Shown here piece after piece: positions 1-6,012 of a DNA stretch of 6,340 bases; position 1 is the stretch's first letter; each line of letters begins with the position of its first letter. The notes beneath the pieces are model-generated. The model did no database searches and was not told where the DNA came from. It saw nothing but the letters and a program-made list of their open reading frames with translations. The stretch is from Akkermansiaceae bacterium UBA1506. GTDB taxonomy: Bacteria > Verrucomicrobiota > Verrucomicrobiia > Verrucomicrobiales > DEV007. Made by a program: the position numbers and the translations under genes. The stretch is from positions 572 through 6,911 of the forward strand of contig DCQY01000077.1 in NCBI GenBank assembly GCA_002323995.1. Reading direction: 5' to 3'.

Positions 1-70
1 CCATACGGTCATTATCGGCTGCCATACTGAGCATAAACATCGCAGCCAAAGCGAGTCGTTTGGGGGACAC
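1..70 (-). CDS. 5' end of a probable secreted protein, truncated by the window edge
   Basis: Reading the minus strand from a GTG at 70-68 gives 23 open codons running off the left edge. The peptide starts MSPKRLALAAMFMLSMAADN: a short basic start (PKR), then a hydrophobic stretch (LALAAMFMLSMAA) and a plausible signal peptidase site after the second alanine of MAA. That is the shape of a Sec signal peptide, so I infer the start of an exported protein transcribed divergently from the ThuA-like gene. The function cannot be told from so few residues. The start is uncertain: the frame stays open upstream with further GTG and TTG codons, and the ATG at 40-38 is also in frame, but only the GTG at 70 puts the basic residues just before the hydrophobic core. 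There is no clear ribosome binding site. A chance open frame cannot be excluded. Confidence 0.38.
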   Translation of the reverse strand, partial: MSPKRLALAAMFMLSMAADNDRM

Positions 71-159
71 ATTTCGTGGTAAAAGGCAGAGGCAAATCAC
101 TTGCAAATGGTCCGGGGGTGAACGTTTTTGGCAGCTCCCTAAAATAATTTCCAAAGCCC
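71..159. promoter_or_regulatory. divergent intergenic region with AT-rich patch
   Basis: This 89-base stretch lies between the probable minus-strand gene and the start of the ThuA-like gene and should carry the promoter of the downstream cluster. The only promoter-like sign is an AT-rich patch at about 139-150 containing TAAAAT (140-145), which could be a -10 element for the plus strand. No convincing -35 box sits 16-18 bases upstream of it. No Shine-Dalgarno sequence precedes the ATG at 160. Confidence 0.25.
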
Positions 160-1107
160 ATGAAGCGATCCACTTTTCTCCGCCTCGCCCTCGCCGCATC
201 AGCCTCTCCCGGCTTGAGCCGGTCATCGCATGCCGCCGCGGACAAACCACGCAAACTTGTGCTCATCGCTGGCCAACCCAGCCACCCCCCTATGATGCAC
301 GAATTCAGGGCGGGCACCATTCTTCTGGAAAAGCGTCTCGCAGAGGTTCCCGGTCTCAAGGTTGACCGACATGAATTGGGCTGGGTGACCGACGAAAAGA
401 CCTTCGATGATGCCGACGCCGTGGTTTGCTTTTCGGACGGTAATGGCCGCCACCCCCTGCTTCAGGGTGAAGGCCGGCTCGACAAAGCCGAGTCACTCGT
501 GTCCGCTGGAGTTGGATTCGGCTGCATGCATTTTGGTGTTGAGGTGCCAAAAGAAACCGCCGGTTCGCAATTCCGCGATTGGATTGGCGGCTGTTACGAA
601 AACCAGTGGTCCTGCAATCCGATCTGGGATGCAACCTTCGACCAATTCCCTGAACACCCTATCACGAGAGGTATGACTCCTTTCACGATCAAGGACGAAT
701 GGTATTTCAACATGCGTTTCACCGACGGTTTTAGTGCTGAAGGTCCGAGCGAGATTGATGGCGTTAAATTCACCCCCCTACTTGTCGCTACCCCCTCGGA
801 CGAGACCCGCGACGGCCCCTATGTCCACCCGAAAGGTCCCTACTCTCACATTCAGGCCGAAAAAGGGCGCAGAGAAGCCGTCATGTGGGCCGTTGAACGC
901 CCCGACGGAGGACGTGGTTTTGGATTCACCGGAGGCCATTTCCACGTCAATTGGCAGAACGACGCTTTCCGCAAAGTTATCCTCAATGCCCTCTGCTGGG
1001 TCGCCAAAGTTGATGTGCCTGCTGAAGGCATCGCCTCAGCGCCGGTCAGCGAAGAGGAAATCAACCAGAATCTGGACGACAAAAAACCGAGAAGAGCGGC
1101 TGGCTAG
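160..1107 (+). CDS. secreted ThuA-like domain protein
   Basis: A 315-residue exported protein of the ThuA-like family, which has a class I glutamine-amidotransferase-like fold and is associated with sugar (trehalose and related) utilisation. The exact reaction is not established. Residues 1-26 look like a Sec signal peptide (basic KR, hydrophobic LRLALAASASPG, cleavage near SHA/AAD). The mature domain opens with the strand KLVLIAGQPSH (32-42) and continues with HEFRAG (47-52), an acidic strand ending DADAVVCFSDG (84-94), the elbow-like GVGFGCMHFG (117-126), DWIGGCYENQWS (140-151), HPITRGM (166-172) and DEWYFNMRF (179-187). It ends with GRGFGFTGGHFHVNW (251-265), the signature of this family as found in planctomycetes and verrucomicrobia. 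Length is normal. The tail (286-315) is charged and probably flexible. Only five bases separate its stop from the cysS start, which suggests co-transcription although the two functions are unrelated. Confidence 0.88.
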   Translation: MKRSTFLRLALAASASPGLSRSSHAAADKPRKLVLIAGQPSHPPMMHEFRAGTILLEKRLAEVPGLKVDRHELGWVTDEKTFDDADAVVCFSDGNGRHPLLQGEGRLDKAESLVSAGVGFGCMHFGVEVPKETAGSQFRDWIGGCYENQWSCNPIWDATFDQFPEHPITRGMTPFTIKDEWYFNMRFTDGFSAEGPSEIDGVKFTPLLVATPSDETRDGPYVHPKGPYSHIQAEKGRREAVMWAVERPDGGRGFGFTGGHFHVNWQNDAFRKVILNALCWVAKVDVPAEGIASAPVSEEEINQNLDDKKPRRAAG

Positions 1108-1112
1108 ATCAG

Positions 1113-2564
1113 ATGTCCCTTTCCCTTTACGACACCTTCAGTCGCGAAGTTCGTTCGCTCCAGCCACTGGATGGTGAGACCCTTCGCTTTTACTGCTGTG
1201 GTCCAACCGTCTATGGACCGGCCCACATTGGTAACTTCCGCACCTTCGTGATGCAGGATGTATTCCGCCGCGTCGTCGAGGCGAGCGGGAGCGCCACTCG
1301 TCATGTCCGCAACATCACTGACGTCGACGATAAGACGATTCGTCAGTCGCAGGAAGAAAATCGCGCTCTGAGTGAGTTCACCTCCGAGTGGACGGCACGC
1401 TTTCATAAGGACTGCGATGCCCTTGGTATTTTGCACCCGCATGTCGAGCCGTCGGCGGTCGAACATCTGCCTGAGCAGATCGATCTGATTTCGCAGCTCA
1501 TCGGCAAGGGGCACGCCTACCGCACCGACGATGGATCAGTCTATTTTGACGTGAATTCTTTTCCCGCCTACGGGAAGTTGTCGAGGCTGGCCGAACGAGA
1601 AATTACCACTGGCGAGATCGATCGTGAACAGTCTGACGAGTATGATCGCGCCAGCGCCGCCGACTTTGCCCTCTGGAAAGCGGCTCGCCCGGAAGATGGT
1701 CCGAACCACTGGCAATCTCCCTGGGGCCAAGGCCGCCCCGGTTGGCATATTGAGTGCAGCGCCATGGCCATGAAGCACCTTGGAGAAAGCTTCGATCTTC
1801 ATTCGGGTGGAGTTGACCTCGTCTTTCCGCACCATGAAAACGAAATCGCCCAGAGCGAAGCCGCCACCGGCAAAACGTTTGCCCACCATTGGCTGCACAT
1901 CGCTCACCTGACCGTTGAAGGGCGCAAGATGAGTAAGTCTCTCGGCAACCTCTACACCCTCGAGGATCTTGCCGAACGTGGGCACACGCCAATGGAGCTG
2001 CGCTACGTCCTCATTTCCGGATCCTATCGCCAGCCGCTCAATTTCACCTTCGACTCTCTCGCTGCCGCGAAGAAAAGCCTCACCCGGCTTGGTAATTGGC
2101 AGCATCGCCTCGGTGGGGACACTGAAATTCATTCTCCTGGCAAAGGTGATTTTGGACCTTTTGCACCGGTTCTTGAGGCGCTGCTTAACGACTTAAATAC
2201 ACCAGAAGCCATTGGGCGTCTGCATTCAATCGGGCGCAAGGTCATGGCCATGGCTAACGCTGAGGAGTTATCACCCGCCGAAACCAAAGCAGCCAGCGAA
2301 GGACTCAGTCTGGTTCTGCGATGCCTTGGTCTTGTCCTGCCTAACCCTGAGAACGCGCCCGCCACGAATATCGACGAACCACCTGCTTCGGTAAATAAAC
2401 TTGCCTGCGAAAGACTAGAGGCCCGGCAAAATCGTAACTGGGAAGCTGCAGACCAGCTCCGCGATCAAATCCTTGAGGCTGGTTGGACCGTCCTGGACAA
2501 CCCTGACGGTTTCTCCCTTGAACCGTTAGAGACTAAGACAGAAATCACTGATCACCAATCGTAG
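1113..2564 (+). CDS. cysS: cysteinyl-tRNA synthetase
   Basis: Cytoplasmic class I aminoacyl-tRNA synthetase that joins cysteine to tRNA-Cys using ATP. At 483 residues it is slightly longer than the E. coli enzyme (461). The Rossmann catalytic domain begins with FYCCGPTVYGPAHIGN (27-41), holding the HIGH signature as the variant HIGN. The ATP-loop signature KMSKS is intact at 272-276. The zinc ligands are C29, C215 (in WHIECSAM), H240 and E244 (in PHHENE); their spacing closely matches C28, C209, H234 and E238 of E. coli. NITDVDDK (67-74) is also typical. The DALR-type helical region follows, then the C-terminal anticodon-binding part with RNWEAADQLRDQILEAGW (441-458). The end reads GFSLEPLE rather than the usual G-T-x-W-R ending. 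There is no obvious Shine-Dalgarno sequence; the start is fixed by the usual SLYDTF beginning. It sits five bases after the ThuA-like gene and two before folE2. Confidence 0.97.
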   Translation: MSLSLYDTFSREVRSLQPLDGETLRFYCCGPTVYGPAHIGNFRTFVMQDVFRRVVEASGSATRHVRNITDVDDKTIRQSQEENRALSEFTSEWTARFHKDCDALGILHPHVEPSAVEHLPEQIDLISQLIGKGHAYRTDDGSVYFDVNSFPAYGKLSRLAEREITTGEIDREQSDEYDRASAADFALWKAARPEDGPNHWQSPWGQGRPGWHIECSAMAMKHLGESFDLHSGGVDLVFPHHENEIAQSEAATGKTFAHHWLHIAHLTVEGRKMSKSLGNLYTLEDLAERGHTPMELRYVLISGSYRQPLNFTFDSLAAAKKSLTRLGNWQHRLGGDTEIHSPGKGDFGPFAPVLEALLNDLNTPEAIGRLHSIGRKVMAMANAEELSPAETKAASEGLSLVLRCLGLVLPNPENAPATNIDEPPASVNKLACERLEARQNRNWEAADQLRDQILEAGWTVLDNPDGFSLEPLETKTEITDHQS

Positions 2565-2566
2565 GT

Positions 2567-3397
2567 ATGAGCGAAACCTCCATGAGCCCTTTATCATCGT
2601 CCGACGTAGCCGACCCTCAATCCGGCCAAGACGCCCGGGGCATCCCACTACAACAAGTTGGCATCGGCCGGGTTCGTTATCCCATCCTCATTTCAGGGTG
2701 GGAAAACGATGCCAAACGGCAACGAGAAGTCGATGGACTCTTCGACCTCACCGTCTCTCTGGCGGCGGCGAAACGCGGTATCCACATGAGCCGGCTTATT
2801 GAGTCACTTCACCAATGGGAAGGAGCGCTTGCCCCGGCAACACTGCAAAACTTTCTCACCGACCTAAGAGAGCAACAAGGTGCCGAGAGCGCCGAAATGA
2901 GCTGCCAATTTACCTGGTTTGTCGAACGACCCGCACCCGAGACAGGCAAGCCCGCGTTGCAGGGAATCGAAACGACCTGGCACGCAAGCCAGAATTCCAA
3001 GGAGGGCCAAAGCGGCTACACTCTCGCCATTCCGGTCACAACCTTATGCCCCTGCAGCCAAGCCATCAGCGACTACGGCGCCCACAGCCAGCGGGGGTGG
3101 ATAAGAGTCAGGTTGGATTGGGACAACGACTCCGACATCGTGGCGCCCGCCGAAGTTTTCGAAGCGCTTCAGCACGCGGGCAGTGCCCCCATCTACCCTC
3201 TTTTGAAACGGCCTGATGAACGTCACGTCACGATGAAGGCCTTTGAACAACCCGCCTTTGTCGAGGACACCGCGCGCCAAGCTGCCACCCTCTTGAGGGA
3301 AAAACTTCGCGTCACCCGGTTCAGAATTGACGTGCGCAATGAAGAGAGCATCCACACACACGATGCCATCGCCGTGATTACCTCAGGCGATTCTTAA
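2567..3397 (+). CDS. folE2: GTP cyclohydrolase IB (type 2, FolE2)
   Basis: Cytoplasmic enzyme converting GTP to 7,8-dihydroneopterin triphosphate and formate, the first step of tetrahydrofolate (and, in many bacteria, queuosine) synthesis. It belongs to the FolE2/MptA family, unrelated in sequence to the zinc enzyme FolE. Visible signatures are VGIGRVRYPI (31-40), GIHMSRLIESL (71-81), the active-site segment TTLCPCSQAISDYGAHSQRG (158-177), KRPDERHVTMKAFEQPAFVED (214-234) and a late ESIHTHDA (260-267). By spacing with the gonococcal enzyme, C161 and H173 correspond to catalytic Cys147 and His159, and E233 with H263 or H265 are the likely remaining metal ligands. The 276-residue length is normal. 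The start follows the cysS stop by two bases; an in-frame ATG at 2582 (Met6) is an alternative. The tight spacing implies translation linked to cysS. No Zur-like site is visible at the gene, so zinc control seen for folE2 in other bacteria is not supported here. Confidence 0.95.
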   Translation: MSETSMSPLSSSDVADPQSGQDARGIPLQQVGIGRVRYPILISGWENDAKRQREVDGLFDLTVSLAAAKRGIHMSRLIESLHQWEGALAPATLQNFLTDLREQQGAESAEMSCQFTWFVERPAPETGKPALQGIETTWHASQNSKEGQSGYTLAIPVTTLCPCSQAISDYGAHSQRGWIRVRLDWDNDSDIVAPAEVFEALQHAGSAPIYPLLKRPDERHVTMKAFEQPAFVEDTARQAATLLREKLRVTRFRIDVRNEESIHTHDAIAVITSGDS

Positions 3398-3411
3398 ACG
3401 CATTCCGCCTC

Positions 3412-3816
3412 ATGAAATTCATCCTCATAGGTCTTGTCCGCCTCTACCAGGTCGTGCTGGCTCCGCTTCTTCGGATCCTCAATGGTGGCCATGGTCATTG
3501 CAGGCATGACCCCACTTGTTCAAGGTATGCCATCGAAGCCCTGCAGGTGCATGGTGCCATCAAGGGCACTGGCCTCACTGTCTGGCGTTTGCTGCGCTGT
3601 CATCCCTGGGGAACCCACGGTTACGATCCGGTGCCCCCGTCAAAATCCAAAATCGCCGACAAGAAGAGGAGTTTCTCTCACGAAGAACCGTGCCTCTGCT
3701 GCAGCACAGAGACTTCGTTCGCTTCACAGAACAATAACTCACCAACAGAGAGAACTCAGGAAACTAACGAGTCGGTGCGAACAAGGGTGATAACCGGCCG
3801 GCGAGAGATAGCCTGA
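3412..3816 (+). CDS. yidD: membrane protein insertion efficiency factor YidD with long C-terminal tail
   Basis: A small inner-membrane-associated protein that helps YidC/Sec insert membrane proteins. The YidD domain covers residues 1-76: an amphipathic or hydrophobic N-terminal helix (KFILIGLVRLYQVVLAPLL), the core GHCRHDPTCSRYAIEAL (28-44) with C30 and C36, then HGAIKGTGLTVWRLLRCHPW (47-66) and GTHGYDPVP (67-75), all characteristic. Family members are usually about 70-90 residues; this one runs to 134. The extra 58 residues are polar and include a C-L-C-C cluster (94-97), then a Ser/Thr/Asn/Glu-rich part with no recognisable domain. The tail may be real, or the result of a lost stop codon running into former intergenic DNA. 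The gene starts 14 bases after folE2 and is probably last in the cluster. In many bacteria yidD lies between rnpA and yidC; that context is absent here. No Shine-Dalgarno sequence is apparent. Confidence 0.9.
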   Translation: MKFILIGLVRLYQVVLAPLLRILNGGHGHCRHDPTCSRYAIEALQVHGAIKGTGLTVWRLLRCHPWGTHGYDPVPPSKSKIADKKRSFSHEEPCLCCSTETSFASQNNNSPTERTQETNESVRTRVITGRREIA

Positions 3817-3857
3817 AAGAAGGGAAGGATCTTATTAGAGCGGCGGGATTGTGAATT

Positions 3858-3877
3858 CCTAGCGGTCAGTAACTAGG
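3858..3877. terminator. weak inverted repeat between convergent genes
   Basis: CCTAG (3858-3862) and CTAGG (3873-3877) can pair across a ten-base loop in the 77-base gap between yidD and the convergent minus-strand gene. A two-way terminator is expected here, but the stem is only five pairs and has no T-run on either side, so this is a positional guess. Confidence 0.15.
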
Positions 3878-3893
3878 GCTAAGGTTTATCATC

Positions 3894-4637
3894 TTAGGTC
3901 TCACCCTCTCCGGACTTTTTCCTGAACGTGGCTCTCTCGAGGGCCTCAAGATGGGGAAGGATAAACTCTTCGATCTCGTCTGCGTCCTCTAGCACCATTC
4001 CCCAGAGATCGAGAAAGAAAACCTTTCCATCTTTCCGAGCCACGAACGCCATCCCGTTGATTTCGCCATCGACGGACTGAAAAGCAAATCTCGACGCGTC
4101 TCCCCACTCGAAGAGATCCGATTGCTCGTCGATTTTGATCGGATCGTCGTAACCTATGCGGTTGGCAAGCTTAAGACCACCCCACTCGATTCCATATGCC
4201 ACGAGAGCGTCGGACTGCTTGGGTTCGTAGGTCAGATTACAGTTGATGTAGATCGACTCCTCTTCGTCGTTGTAGAAATAGTAAACCTGCGCGGAACCGT
4301 CAAAATAGCGCTCGGCATCCCACTCCTCTAGATTCTCTTTGGTCTCGATTTCGAACCACTTTTCGGCATCCTCGACCGTTAAGACGGCCGCCCTGATTTC
4401 ATCGGAAATCTCCAAGTCCGAGGCAGAGAGCATAAAGAATGCAACAAAGGCCACAAGGCCGATCACCCCGAGGACGGCAGCACCGATGAGCCCGATGACC
4501 ACGGCCAAGACCGTCTTTGTCCCGTTATGCGCCGGAGAAGGCGCCGGAGAAGGCGCCGTTTGAGCCGGGGGTTGCGATGGCGGCAATGAAGGTGGGCTAG
4601 GAGACCTCTTGGGTATTTCTGGGGGAGTGGGTTCCAT
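3894..4637 (-). CDS. hypothetical single-pass membrane protein with proline-rich N-terminus
   Basis: I do not recognise this 247-residue protein. Three parts are visible. Residues 1-38 are rich in Pro, Ser and Ala (PPSLPPSQPP, then APSPAPSPA) and probably disordered. Residues 42-70 form one strongly hydrophobic segment (TVLAVVIGLIGAAVLGVIGL onward), a transmembrane helix. Residues 75-240 are a hydrophilic, very acidic domain with mixed strands and helices (EDAEKWFEIETKENLEEW, VYYFYNDEEESIYINCNL, GMAFVARKDGKVFFLDLWGM) ending in an amphipathic helix (DEIEEFILPHLEALERATF). Because the segment after the proline-rich tail has no N-terminal cleavage layout, I infer an uncleaved anchor with the proline-rich part inside the cell and the acidic domain outside. 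The domain faintly resembles small lipoprotein or PsbP-like folds, which is a guess only. It is convergent with yidD and divergent from the sialidase. No Shine-Dalgarno sequence precedes the ATG. It is a convincing gene because of its ordered composition and length. Confidence 0.8.
   Translation of the reverse strand: MEPTPPEIPKRSPSPPSLPPSQPPAQTAPSPAPSPAHNGTKTVLAVVIGLIGAAVLGVIGLVAFVAFFMLSASDLEISDEIRAAVLTVEDAEKWFEIETKENLEEWDAERYFDGSAQVYYFYNDEEESIYINCNLTYEPKQSDALVAYGIEWGGLKLANRIGYDDPIKIDEQSDLFEWGDASRFAFQSVDGEINGMAFVARKDGKVFFLDLWGMVLEDADEIEEFILPHLEALERATFRKKSGEGET
4529..4558 (-). repeat. 12-base tandem repeat coding for Ala-Pro-Ser-Pro
   Basis: The unit GCGCCGGAGAAG (plus strand) occurs twice in exact tandem at 4529-4540 and 4541-4552, followed by half a copy at 4553-4558. 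On the coding strand it encodes the repeated APSP of the proline-rich N-terminus. A 12-base period keeps the frame, so copy-number change would lengthen or shorten the linker without breaking the gene. Confidence 0.85.
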
Positions 4638-4791
4638 TATCAGAAAGACTTTACCGTCAAAATCGAGGACGCAACCTCATAGAAAAACGCCCATCGGTCC
4701 ATCCAATTTTGCCACAGGTGGTTATTTTTGCGGAACACCGATTTTTCTTTTCTGACTAGCCCAAGCCGAATACCGTGACGGCCGTTGGTCC
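4638..4791. promoter_or_regulatory. divergent intergenic region between membrane protein and sialidase genes
   Basis: This 154-base gap must contain start signals for both the minus-strand membrane protein gene and the plus-strand sialidase. It has T-rich stretches (4723-4729 and 4742-4752) and a short inverted repeat CCACAGGTGG (4712-4721). No well-spaced -35/-10 pair is evident for either strand, and neither start codon has a Shine-Dalgarno sequence. An in-frame TGA at 4753-4755 limits how far upstream the sialidase could begin. Confidence 0.3.
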
Positions 4792-6012
4792 ATGCACCGA
4801 AATCGCTTTATCAACCCATGGAACTCTATTTGGACGCTTTGTTTGCTAGGATTCGTCTGGGGTAATTTCCAAAACTCGTTGCAGGCCGGCGAAGAACCGT
4901 TCCTAAATAAACAAGTGCTGTTTGAGGAAAAAACAAACGGCTACTCCGTCTATCGTATTCCCGGAATCGTCGTCACGGCCAAAGATACTATCCTCGCCTA
5001 TTGCGAGGCGAGAAAATTGAGAGAAGCCGACCGAGGTGAAATCGAAATCCATCTGCGCCGCAGTACCGATGGCGGAAAGACCTTTTCGCCAGCCCAGCAC
5101 GTGGCTCACATGGGCCCCAGGCTTCCGAGGAATCCTCATATGCCGAAGAGCAAACGAGGCAAAGACATGGGTGGCCCGGAAGAACAGACGGTGAACAATC
5201 CAATGGCCATCGCTGGCAAAGATGGCCTCGTTCATATGGTTTACTGCGTGGAATATGCTCGAGCTTTTCACATGGTGAGCAAAGACGACGGTCTCAGCTG
5301 GAGCGATCCAACTGAAATTACCTATGCGCTGGATCATTTGCGCAGCGAGTTGGACTGGCAAGCCATTGCTTCCGGACCGGGACATGCCATCGAGCTCAAC
5401 AACGGCCGCTTGATCGTGCCTTTTTGGCTGGCTACCTACGAAGAAAATGCACCGTTGCGAAAAGCCGCCGGACTTATTTTTAGCGATGACAAGGGAGTTA
5501 CGTGGGAAGCGGGAGACTTAGCAATTCGGGAAGGGGGAGAACCAAACGTCGTTCAGTTAGCTGACGGCCGGGTGCTCATGACCTCGCGCAGTTCGCAACA
5601 ACGTCGCCTTGCAAGCTACAGTGAAAATGGCGCTACGAATTGGTCAAAGCCGCACCTAGTCGAAGACTTACTGGAACCGGGCTGTATGGCGGGGGTGGTT
5701 GCTTATCCGGGCAGAGATGGGATATCAGGCTCTGTCCTTCTGTTCTCCAACCCACACACAACCAAGCGCAAGCACTCAGGTCGGCAAAATGTCACGATCA
5801 AACTCAGCCGAGACGGTGGACTCACCTGGCCCTTGCAAAAACTGCTAGAAAACGGTCCCAGTGCCTACAGCGACCTCGCTGTCTTGGCGGACGGAACGAT
5901 ACTTTGCTTTTACGAAAGTGGAGAAACCCCTCCAAAGATTAAACGCAACCGTGACTGGGCTTATGCCAATATCACGTTGGCTCGCTTCAACCTGAAATGG
6001 TTGACTCAATAG
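4792..6012 (+). CDS. secreted exo-alpha-sialidase (BNR/Asp-box six-bladed propeller, GH33-like)
   Basis: A 406-residue exported glycosidase, predicted to release terminal sialic acids or related nonulosonic acids from glycans. Residues 1-32 form a Sec signal peptide (WTLCLLGFVW core, cleavage near LQA/GEE). The propeller starts with YRIPGIV (54-60), the sialidase RIP motif. Five Asp boxes are visible: STDGGKTF (91-98), SKDDGLSW (163-170), SDDKGVTW (231-238), a degenerate SENGATNW (277-284) and SRDGGLTW (339-346). By alignment to human NEU2 I can place the arginine triad R55, R266 and R331, the acid/base D80 (same 10-residue spacing to R90 as in NEU2), the glutamate E250 and the nucleophile Y359 in AYSDLA. 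All are present, so an active enzyme is likely. Residues 108-131 form a basic, Gly/Pro-rich insert before VNNP. No sialic-acid transport or catabolism genes lie nearby, so it may act in glycan scavenging with genes elsewhere. A sulfated or non-sialic substrate remains possible. Confidence 0.9.
   Translation: MHRNRFINPWNSIWTLCLLGFVWGNFQNSLQAGEEPFLNKQVLFEEKTNGYSVYRIPGIVVTAKDTILAYCEARKLREADRGEIEIHLRRSTDGGKTFSPAQHVAHMGPRLPRNPHMPKSKRGKDMGGPEEQTVNNPMAIAGKDGLVHMVYCVEYARAFHMVSKDDGLSWSDPTEITYALDHLRSELDWQAIASGPGHAIELNNGRLIVPFWLATYEENAPLRKAAGLIFSDDKGVTWEAGDLAIREGGEPNVVQLADGRVLMTSRSSQQRRLASYSENGATNWSKPHLVEDLLEPGCMAGVVAYPGRDGISGSVLLFSNPHTTKRKHSGRQNVTIKLSRDGGLTWPLQKLLENGPSAYSDLAVLADGTILCFYESGETPPKIKRNRDWAYANITLARFNLKWLTQ

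Noticed and set aside
1536..2132. Long minus-strand open frame of 198 codons opposite cysS
   Set aside because: It lies wholly inside a well-supported cysS and shows no domain or start signal; a typical antisense shadow of GC-rich coding DNA.
3697..3706. Perfect 10-base palindrome TGCTGCAGCA inside the yidD tail
   Set aside because: It has no loop, no flanking extension and no partner site; it encodes part of the tail and is best explained as chance.
3434..3790. A second open frame of about 118 codons overlapping yidD in another plus-strand frame
   Set aside because: The YidD frame carries all the family motifs. The alternative product has no recognisable pattern, and its openness follows from the base composition of the main frame.
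4636..4660. TTGACG (4660-4655) and GATAAT (4641-4636) on the minus strand, resembling -35 and -10 boxes for the membrane protein gene
   Set aside because: The spacer is only 13 bases and the -10 copy overlaps the start codon, so it cannot serve as a standard promoter for this gene.
4693..4752. ATCGGT (4693-4698) and ACCGAT (4737-4742) followed by a T-rich run, resembling an attenuator before the sialidase
   Set aside because: The six-pair stem spans a 38-base loop, and such pairs are expected by chance in a region of this size; the T-run alone does not make a terminator.
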